A stretch of 8,271 nt of DNA, taken from positions 1 to 8,271 of the forward strand of contig JAGNMH010000210.1 in assembly GCA_017991275.1 (NCBI GenBank), given 5' to 3'. The notes under the pieces are model-generated. The model was not told the origin of the DNA. It did no database searches and saw nothing but the letters and a program-made list of their open reading frames with translations. Positions 1 to 6,148 of this stretch are shown piece after piece (position 1 is the first letter of the stretch; every line of letters begins with the position of its first letter). The DNA is from Acidobacteriota bacterium. GTDB taxonomy: Bacteria > Acidobacteriota > Blastocatellia > RBC074. The position numbers and the translations under genes are program-made.

Positions 1-1575
1 AGCCAGCCCTTGCACACGAACAACCATCGGATTTGAAAACTTGCCTGACGAAAAGAATTGCAGCGAACAGGCTTCGCCACGAATTTGATCCAGCGCGTTG
101 TGCAAATAAGCCAGATATTGAATTTCGGGAATCGGCGTCAGCCCGATCATCGCCGCGCCCTGAGCCGTGCCAAGAATCGTTGATTCATCCAGCAAGGTGT
201 CGAAACAACGTCCGATGCCGAACTTCTTTTGCAGTCCGGCGGTGACGTAATACACGCCGCCTTTTTTGCCGACGTCTTCGCCGAAGGCCAGGACTTCGGG
301 AAAGCGCAACATCTCATCTGCCAACGCTGAGTTGATGTGAGCACCCATCGTTCGTTTGGTCGGCGTCGTCGTTTGTTCAGGCAAAGCGTTGTCGAACAAT
401 TTGGCGCGAGCTTCGGCGGAAGCCTGAGTTGAAGCTGTCGAGCGAATCGCTGATTCGTTGTATGGAGCAAGCGGCGCGACGACTTCGGCGACGGTTGTCA
501 GTTTCGGGCGGCTGATTGCTTCTTCCATTGCTTCGTCAATGCGCGATTGCACATCGGCGACAATGGCCTGTAACTGCTCAGGAAAAGCCGCGCCGGTTTC
601 GATCAAACGCCGAGCGTTGACCAACAGCGGGTCTTTCGCTTCTTCGACTTCAATTTCGGACAGAGTTCGATACGTCGTTTCGACATCGGTTCCGGCGTGT
701 CCCCACAATCGGGTCGTGTGCAGATGCAGGAAAACCGGCTGGCGCAATTGGCGGCAAGTCGAGACAGCTTGGCTGACGGTGTCGAAGATTTCGTCAATTT
801 CGCCTTTGGCTTCAAAGTAATGCAGGTGCGGTTGATTGCAGAATGAATCGTGAATCCAGTTGTTTGGCGTCGAAACAGAAATGCCTATGCCGTTGTCTTC
901 GCAGAGGAAAATCACAGGAGCCGCGCCGCCTCTGCGAATGGCGTACCGCGCGGAGTTGATGCCAGCCAGCGCCGTCGCGTGATTTGCCGAAGCGTCGCCG
1001 AACGAAGCCAGCACAATCGAATCGTCGCTCAACTCTTCAGCCTTGCCGGTGCGCCTTGCGGTTCGCAGCGAAAACGCCAAGCCCGCAGCTTTGGGTAAGT
1101 GCGAAGCAATCGTGCTGGTTTGCGGCGGAACCCACATTGCGCGGCTGCCCCAAACTTTGTGGCGGCCTTCGGAAATCGGATCGTCCTTTGACGCGCAGAA
1201 GGACAGCAGCGTGTCGAAGACAACATCAATTCCGGCTTTGCGTGAACGCGCAGCCATCAACGCGCCTGACCGGTAATGCAGAAAACATGGATCGTCCAGC
1301 CGAAGTGTTGCGCCGACAACGGCGTTGTTTTCATGGCCTGCGCTTCCGATGGTGTAAAAGCCTTCGTTGCGTCGTTTAAGTTCGCGCGCGGCAATATCCA
1401 GCAAGCGGCTTGTGACCTGATCTTCAAAAATTTCCAGCGCGAGTTTGGCGGTCAGCTTGCTGTCAGAGCGCAGCGGATCGGTTGGCGCAAGATGCTTTGC
1501 AGCGGTTTTCGCAGTTGCCAGATAGTCGTTGAATCTGTTCTGAACGATTTCGACGCGAGTCAATGGAGTAGCCAT
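1..1575 (-). CDS. Fused alpha/beta thiamine-diphosphate-dependent 2-oxoacid dehydrogenase E1 component (3'-truncated by window edge)
   Basis: The frame is open without a stop from ATG at 1575-1573 to the window edge, giving 525 residues of a larger protein. Residues about 45-365 form the E1-alpha domain: GSAGHENN (77-84), HYRSGA (100-105) and the diphosphate-binding motif GDASANH...N (193-207), followed by CEDNGIGIS (225-233). From about 408 the E1-beta domain begins: GEDVGKKGGVYYVTAGLQ (432-449), FDTLLDE (458-464) and PIPEIQYLAYLHN (481-493). Such enzymes decarboxylate a 2-oxoacid on ThDP and pass the acyl group to the lipoyl arm of E2. Which substrate is used (branched-chain 2-oxoacids are common for this type) cannot be read from the sequence. 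Fusion of alpha and beta in one chain of roughly 650-800 residues is known in several phyla; the rest of the beta domain should lie beyond position 1. The motif has GDA where classic E1-alpha has GDG, as I recall for the fused family. Only a weak GGA precedes the ATG. No E2 or E3 gene is visible. Confidence 0.9.
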   Translation of the reverse strand, partial: MATPLTRVEIVQNRFNDYLATAKTAAKHLAPTDPLRSDSKLTAKLALEIFEDQVTSRLLDIAARELKRRNEGFYTIGSAGHENNAVVGATLRLDDPCFLHYRSGALMAARSRKAGIDVVFDTLLSFCASKDDPISEGRHKVWGSRAMWVPPQTSTIASHLPKAAGLAFSLRTARRTGKAEELSDDSIVLASFGDASANHATALAGINSARYAIRRGGAAPVIFLCEDNGIGISVSTPNNWIHDSFCNQPHLHYFEAKGEIDEIFDTVSQAVSTCRQLRQPVFLHLHTTRLWGHAGTDVETTYRTLSEIEVEEAKDPLLVNARRLIETGAAFPEQLQAIVADVQSRIDEAMEEAISRPKLTTVAEVVAPLAPYNESAIRSTASTQASAEARAKLFDNALPEQTTTPTKRTMGAHINSALADEMLRFPEVLAFGEDVGKKGGVYYVTAGLQKKFGIGRCFDTLLDESTILGTAQGAAMIGLTPIPEIQYLAYLHNALDQIRGEACSLQFFSSGKFSNPMVVRVQGLA

Positions 1576-1820
1576 AAATGTGATTCCAGTTTGTCGGTGT
1601 GCGGGAAAGCACGAAGCCTGAAGTCTGACCGAAAAGTTGTCAAGCGATGGTTTGGCTTCGTTTGATCTTGTTGGGTGGAATGCTTTTCAACCGATTTGAA
1701 GGCGCTGGAATTAGCACAGACACGGCGTTTCAAATTCAAGCTTTGGCGGCAAACCGCGCCACTGCCTAATGGTGACAGCGTGTTAGGATGCAATCGAAAC
1801 GACAACATTCCTCAAACGCA

Positions 1821-1828
1821 GAAGGTGA
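1821..1828 (+). promoter_or_regulatory. Ribosome-binding site of the small exported protein gene
   Basis: The bases GAAGGTGA form a good Shine-Dalgarno match ending 4 bases before ATG 1833. This decides the start: the longer in-frame candidate at 1788 lacks such a site and would place 15 hydrophilic residues ahead of a perfect signal peptide. Confidence 0.7.
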
Positions 1829-1832
1829 CAAT

Positions 1833-2333
1833 ATGAAACGTAAAATGTTTTTCGGTTTAGCTCTGACTTTACTGTTGGCTGGTTTTTCGGCTCAGGCTCA
1901 GAAGGCAGATGAGCCGCTCAAAGCTTTTGAAGGCGCTTGGACTGGCAGCGGCAAGTTTTTCGGAATGGACGCCACGACTCAGGCGCGGTGGGAAAGATTG
2001 CTGGGCGGCAAGTTTTTGCGGCTGACGATTAGTTACGAGATGAAAACGCCTGACGGCAAAGCCCAAAAGTTTGAAGGCATAGGTTATTACCAATCCAAAG
2101 GCGGCAAATACGAAGGCCACTGGTTCGATTCGCAGGGCAACTCTTATCCGCTGACTGCCACGTTTGAAAGCGACACGCTGACTTCGTTGTGGGGCGAGCC
2201 GGGCAAGTCCGAAGGCAAATCAACTTACCGAATTAACGCGGCTGAAAAGACTTTGGAAGTTGTTGATGCGACAAAACAGAAAGACGGAAGCTGGAAAGAA
2301 TTCTCGCGGTTCAAACTGGCGATGAGCCGTTGA
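1833..2333 (+). CDS. Small exported protein, DUF1579-like / lipocalin-like beta-barrel candidate
   Basis: The product has 166 residues. It begins with a classic Sec signal peptide: basic MKRK, a hydrophobic core (5-18) and a probable cleavage site after AQA at residue 22, leaving about 144 residues in the periplasm or outside the cell. The mature part has a pattern of short beta-strands with W and G at turns: LKAFEGAWTGSG, FEGIGYYQSKGGKYEGHWFD, and a C-terminal GSWKEFSRFKL. This resembles the secreted DUF1579 group and other small beta-barrels that begin with an 'L..F.G.W.G.G' strand. The fold is an inference and no catalytic residues are recognisable; function is unknown. It stands alone, faces the rhodanese gene tail to tail, and both share the hairpin terminator. 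The stop codon is TGA, which matters for interpreting the neighbour. Confidence 0.85.
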   Translation: MKRKMFFGLALTLLLAGFSAQAQKADEPLKAFEGAWTGSGKFFGMDATTQARWERLLGGKFLRLTISYEMKTPDGKAQKFEGIGYYQSKGGKYEGHWFDSQGNSYPLTATFESDTLTSLWGEPGKSEGKSTYRINAAEKTLEVVDATKQKDGSWKEFSRFKLAMSR

Positions 2334-2345
2334 GCTTGCCGCCCA

Positions 2346-2397
2346 AAGATAGAAAAGGCTTTGCAGTGATGGTTCGCTGCAAAGCCTTTTCTATTTT
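2346..2397. terminator. Bidirectional intrinsic terminator between convergent genes
   Basis: A perfect 18-bp inverted repeat (2349-2366 with 2377-2394) encloses a 10-base loop and extends three more pairs if one G-T wobble is allowed. The core arm is AAAAGGCTTTGCAG. The outer parts of the arms are A-rich on the 5' side and T-rich on the 3' side, so the transcript has a U-rich tail in either direction. It starts 12 bases after the stop of the plus-strand gene and lies about 30 bases beyond the TAA (2427) of the minus-strand rhodanese. Its position fits the read-through rhodanese end at 2427 better than the premature TGA at 2598, which is some 200 bases away. Confidence 0.88.
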
Positions 2398-2426
2398 GTT
2401 CGTAAGCCGGATTTGAATTTGCCAGC

Positions 2427-2963
<537 letters not shown>

Positions 2964-3160
2964 AGCTTCATCTCACTTAGTTTATTTGAGGTTGTTTGCA
3001 TTGCCGAGCGCATCCCGGCAGTTTTAAGACGGCGCAAGTTTACACGATGGTTTCAGAATCTAACAAATGCCACCAAAGAAAATGCGGCTTGTGATTTGCC
3101 GATCTGTCAGCCAAGATGCTCTCCTGATTGAGCAACCATGTTTTTATCGTTTTTGTATTG

Positions 3161-4159
3161 ATGAAGTTCCGTCTAAACCCTATTTCAACACTCGCCATTT
3201 CGCTCGCCGCAATTTGCTTTCTTGGCTGCAATTCAAAGCCGTCTGTGGCAAATAAGCCCGTCCAATCGCCGACACCGACCCCAACGCCCAAGCCGAAACC
3301 TTTCATCGCTTATTTGAAAGCCGGAGACTTGTGGGTGATTCGCAGCGATGGTTCGGACGAGCGTATGCTGGCCGTTGCCGCTCAAGGGCAGGCGATACAA
3401 GATTTTGTCTGGTCGGCTGATGGCTCCAAAATTTATTACGTTGTCGGTTTTCAGTTTTATGGAGTTACTATCGCCGATGGCAATGTTGCCGAAACAGGCG
3501 CATTGGTCGCTCCGCCAGGAGTGACGATTGACCATATAGAACTGGCGCGAGACGGCCAATCGTTTGCCGTTGTAACGACTGATGCCAACACCCAACAGCG
3601 GCTTTATGCAGTGACAATTGGGCAAAACGAGGCGCGTGAACTGGCAATAGATCAATACAATGGCTTGATCCCGCAACGTCCACCCGCAATTCGCGCAGTC
3701 GGAGAAATGGCCGTTTCGCCAAATGGTGAATGGGTGCTTTTCAAAGACTCTGTCGGCGCAGGTGAAGAGTTGTTCGTCTCAAGTATCGAAACCGGCGCGC
3801 GGGTTCAAATCACAAATCTTTATCAACTCAGCGGTTTCGAAGAATCAGTTGAAACAGAGGGCGGACGAAGGGTTATGGAAGCCGCCTGGTCGTCGGATGG
3901 CCGCTACGTGGTGTTCAATCCGATGCAATACTGTTCAGAAATTGGCTTGTGTTCGGGCAGGTTGTTCCTGGTCGAAGCTTTTGGCGGGCCACAACTTCAG
4001 CTTTCGATTGAGATGATGGTCAATGTTCCGAATGGCTGGAACAGTAAGGGCAATTTGTTGATTTACGACGATGGCAGCCAGGTCGTTGTCGCCGATACTC
4101 AGGGGGTTCCGAATGCTTTGACAGAAGGCCACCATCCCAAATGGCAGCCTTCGTCATAA
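3161..4159 (+). CDS. PD40/TolB-like beta-propeller lipoprotein
   Basis: The 332-residue product starts MKFRLNP, followed by a hydrophobic stretch ending in FLGC, with Cys23 the likely lipid-modified residue. A Pro-Thr-Lys spacer (SPTPTPTPKPKP) follows. From about residue 47 there are repeated beta-blades of the PD40/WD40-like type: GDLWVIRSDGSDERML, FVWSADGSKIYYV, VSPNGEWVLFKD and AAWSSDGRYVVFNP. The W-S-x-D-G-x-x-[IV]-x-[FY] signature recurs in TolB and in prolyl-oligopeptidase propellers. No peptidase domain follows, so a binding or scaffold role at the membrane surface is more likely than catalysis. The ATG at 3161 is chosen because it puts the signal peptide first; the upstream TTG at 3128 would add eleven residues, and neither has a clear Shine-Dalgarno site. 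The gene diverges from the rhodanese gene (197-base gap) and converges on the MreB-like gene with 8 bases between stops. Partner and function are unknown. Confidence 0.85.
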   Translation: MKFRLNPISTLAISLAAICFLGCNSKPSVANKPVQSPTPTPTPKPKPFIAYLKAGDLWVIRSDGSDERMLAVAAQGQAIQDFVWSADGSKIYYVVGFQFYGVTIADGNVAETGALVAPPGVTIDHIELARDGQSFAVVTTDANTQQRLYAVTIGQNEARELAIDQYNGLIPQRPPAIRAVGEMAVSPNGEWVLFKDSVGAGEELFVSSIETGARVQITNLYQLSGFEESVETEGGRRVMEAAWSSDGRYVVFNPMQYCSEIGLCSGRLFLVEAFGGPQLQLSIEMMVNVPNGWNSKGNLLIYDDGSQVVVADTQGVPNALTEGHHPKWQPSS

Positions 4160-4167
4160 CCGTCTGT

Positions 4168-5196
4168 TCAATTCTGCCAAATATCAGTCGCAATCCCGAC
4201 ATCCAGCATCTGCCGAGCGCCGTTGATGACGGCCATCATCGGATCGTCAGCCACACGCACATCCAATGAAGTTGCTGCGGCCAGTCTTTCCGGCAGACCT
4301 TGCAATTGGGCGCCTCCGCCGGTCAGACAGATTCCGTTTTCAATAACTTCGCACGAAGTTTCTTCGGGCAGGCGGCGGACGGTGTTGTGTATGGCTTCGA
4401 CGATGGTTTCCAGGATTGGTTCGATGGCTTCGTTCAGGTCGTGGCTGCTGACACAGATATCAATCGGTTCGCCGGTCAGCAAATCGGTGCCTGAAGTGAC
4501 CACCAGTTCTTCCTGTTCGTAATCGAAGGTAGCTCCGATCAACTGCATCAACCGTTCAGCTTCCTGTGGGAATAGCAGGACTCCATGGCGGAAGGAGACC
4601 ATTTGCGCAACTGCGCTGCGCAAATCGCTGCAAGCCGTTCGCACGCCTGAAGTCAAAATCAGATTTCCTGATCGAACGACGGCAATGTCTGTGATGCCGT
4701 CGCCTATGTCCACGATCATTTGCGCGTAATGCGAAGCCACATCCATTCCGGCTCCGATGGCTGCGGCCAAAGATTCAGGAGCGATATAAACTTCCGAAGC
4801 TCCGGCTCGCATCGCGGCTTCGATCAATGCGTTGCGTTCTTCTTCGCAGGCTTCGGTCGGAGCGCAGGCCAGAACTCGCGGTTTGAACAAACCGAAGCGT
4901 TGAGCGCGTTTCAAAAACGGCTTTAGCAATTCGCTGGCGGCCTCTATGTCCGCCACGACTCCGGCGTGAAGCGGTGAAACAGTTTGAGAATACGGATCGG
5001 ATGTGGACAGCCAGGCGGCTTGTGCGCCAACGGCTTCGACTTCGCCAGTGAATGGTTGAAGGCGTATCAGTGACGGTTCGTCGGCGATCATGCCGTGACC
5101 GAGCGCGTAAAGACGAGTGTTGGCAGTTCCAAGATCAATCGCCAGATCGGGCGGAGCGACGAGTTTTCGCAATCCCGCAGTAATAGCTCGCTGCAT
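4168..5196 (-). CDS. Divergent MreB-like actin-family ATPase
   Basis: The 342-residue product is the usual MreB length and shows the actin-fold signatures in order. Phosphate loop 1 is DLGTANT (21-27); HAGVVADIEAASELL (78-91) matches the MreB 'DGVIADF..TE.ML' segment; IEAAMRAGASEVYIAPESLAAAIGAG (125-150) is the central MreB helix; phosphate loop 2 is DIGDGITD (163-170); the adenosine loop is LTGGGAQLQGL (291-301). MreB polymerises under the inner membrane and guides cell-wall synthesis; the amphipathic basic N-terminus (MQRAITAGLRKL) could bind membrane. Several core positions are altered: GGGTTE of canonical MreB is GDGITD, EEPMAAAIGAG is PESLAAAIGAG, and the GGD segment after loop 2 reads ACSD. 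No mreC, mreD, pbp2 or rodA is adjacent. I therefore call it MreB-like, perhaps a paralogue rather than the housekeeping copy. The start is the ATG at 5196, not the TTG three bases upstream, because of ribosome-site spacing. It ends with TGA. Confidence 0.88.
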   Translation of the reverse strand: MQRAITAGLRKLVAPPDLAIDLGTANTRLYALGHGMIADEPSLIRLQPFTGEVEAVGAQAAWLSTSDPYSQTVSPLHAGVVADIEAASELLKPFLKRAQRFGLFKPRVLACAPTEACEEERNALIEAAMRAGASEVYIAPESLAAAIGAGMDVASHYAQMIVDIGDGITDIAVVRSGNLILTSGVRTACSDLRSAVAQMVSFRHGVLLFPQEAERLMQLIGATFDYEQEELVVTSGTDLLTGEPIDICVSSHDLNEAIEPILETIVEAIHNTVRRLPEETSCEVIENGICLTGGGAQLQGLPERLAAATSLDVRVADDPMMAVINGARQMLDVGIATDIWQN

Positions 5197-5202
5197 CAAA
5201 AA

Positions 5203-5207
5203 TCCTT
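5203..5207 (-). promoter_or_regulatory. Ribosome-binding site of the MreB-like gene
   Basis: AAGGA on the minus strand lies 6 bases before ATG 5196. For the alternative TTG at 5199 the gap would be only 3 bases, so the ATG is preferred. Confidence 0.6.
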
Positions 5208-5281
5208 TTGTTTTGCCCTTAAGGGGAGGGCAGTTGTTCGCTTGGGGGCGAGATTGTGAGGAGCGGTCTTAGTCAACTTCG

Positions 5282-6148
5282 TCAATTTATTGTCAGCAGG
5301 GAAATTTCCGGCGGAACTCCAAATCGCACCGGAATGATGCTTGTCCCTATGCCGGTTGTCACGAACAAATGCTTGCCGTTTTCGATGATGTGTCCGGCAG
5401 CATATCGCTTACCAAACTTTGACGGCACAACCAATCTGCCAATCAGCGGCAACGCAACCTGTCCGCCGTGAGTATGACCAGCAATGGTCAAGGCAACTCG
5501 ATTTGGAATGCCCGGAAAAATATCCGGGTTGTGAGTGAACGCGATGATTGGCGAATCGTCGGTGACTTGTTTCAAGGTTTCGTCTACTTTCGGATTGCCT
5601 TCCCACGCATCGGAAAAACCAGCCAGCCATAAGCGCTGACCGTTTCTTTCAATTTTCACTGTTTGATTTTCAAGAACCCGAATCCCAACCGCTTCCAGAG
5701 CCTGCCGAACTTGAGAGGCATTATACACCCAGTCATGGTTTCCCAAAGTGGCGAAAATTCCATCGCGCGCTTTCAGGTTTTTCAGTTCGGCGGCAAAAGT
5801 TTCAGGCTTGATGGCTTTGCCGCCGATCACGCCCTGAATCACGAAATCGCCGGCCAGCAAAATCAAATCCGGCTGCTGGGCGTTGGTCATCTCTACCAGT
5901 TGGCGAATCTTGTCGAGGTTGATGTGTGGCGCTCCGGCATGAATGTCTGAAATCGCCGCAACACGCAAGCCTTTGAACTCCGCTGGCCAATCCGGCAGGT
6001 TGATCGCAGTTTCACGCATAACCAGCCGGTTCGGTTCAATCGCGAAAGCATAAACAGCCAACAAAAGCCCAACAACAAACAACGACACGAAAATAACTTT
6101 GCCGCGCGCCCAGCGGCGTTTGACAACAGGTTCGGTTATTTTCGTCAT
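5282..6148 (-). CDS. Membrane-anchored calcineurin-type metallophosphoesterase (YkuE/YaeI-like)
   Basis: The 288-residue product has one N-terminal transmembrane segment (about 18-36) after a basic cytoplasmic stretch (KRRWARGK), so the enzyme domain probably faces the periplasm. The dinuclear metal-site motifs are complete and in order: SDIH (67-70), GDF (100-102), GNHD (136-139), FTHNPD (204-209) and GHTHGGQ (224-230). The C-terminal GIGTSIIPVRFGVPPEI (266-282) is typical of the YkuE/YaeI group, whose members hydrolyse phosphodiester or pyrophosphate bonds, some in lipid or cell-envelope substrates. The actual substrate is not evident. The ATG overlaps the stop of the upstream glycosidase (ATGA, 6145-6148), indicating translational coupling. 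The purine-rich codons of the upstream gene's Lys/Arg tail may serve as its ribosome-binding region. An 85-base gap separates it from the MreB-like gene on the same strand. Confidence 0.93.
   Translation of the reverse strand: MTKITEPVVKRRWARGKVIFVSLFVVGLLLAVYAFAIEPNRLVMRETAINLPDWPAEFKGLRVAAISDIHAGAPHINLDKIRQLVEMTNAQQPDLILLAGDFVIQGVIGGKAIKPETFAAELKNLKARDGIFATLGNHDWVYNASQVRQALEAVGIRVLENQTVKIERNGQRLWLAGFSDAWEGNPKVDETLKQVTDDSPIIAFTHNPDIFPGIPNRVALTIAGHTHGGQVALPLIGRLVVPSKFGKRYAAGHIIENGKHLFVTTGIGTSIIPVRFGVPPEISLLTIN

Noticed and set aside
1638..1643. TTGACA on the minus strand upstream of the E1 gene as a -35 box
   Set aside because: No acceptable -10 hexamer lies 16-18 bases downstream; likely chance.
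458..1665. Several plus-strand open frames opposite the E1 gene
   Set aside because: They are antisense shadows of a continuous minus-strand coding region with clear E1 motifs and show no family features.
3128..3160. TTG start adding eleven residues to the propeller lipoprotein
   Set aside because: It would put extra hydrophobic residues before an otherwise standard lipoprotein signal, with no ribosome-binding site. ATG 3161 is preferred, though not certain.
5215..5231. Inverted repeat GCCCT...AGGGC between the phosphoesterase and MreB-like genes
   Set aside because: Only five pairs with no T-tract on the minus-strand transcript; too weak for a terminator, and no known operator matches it.
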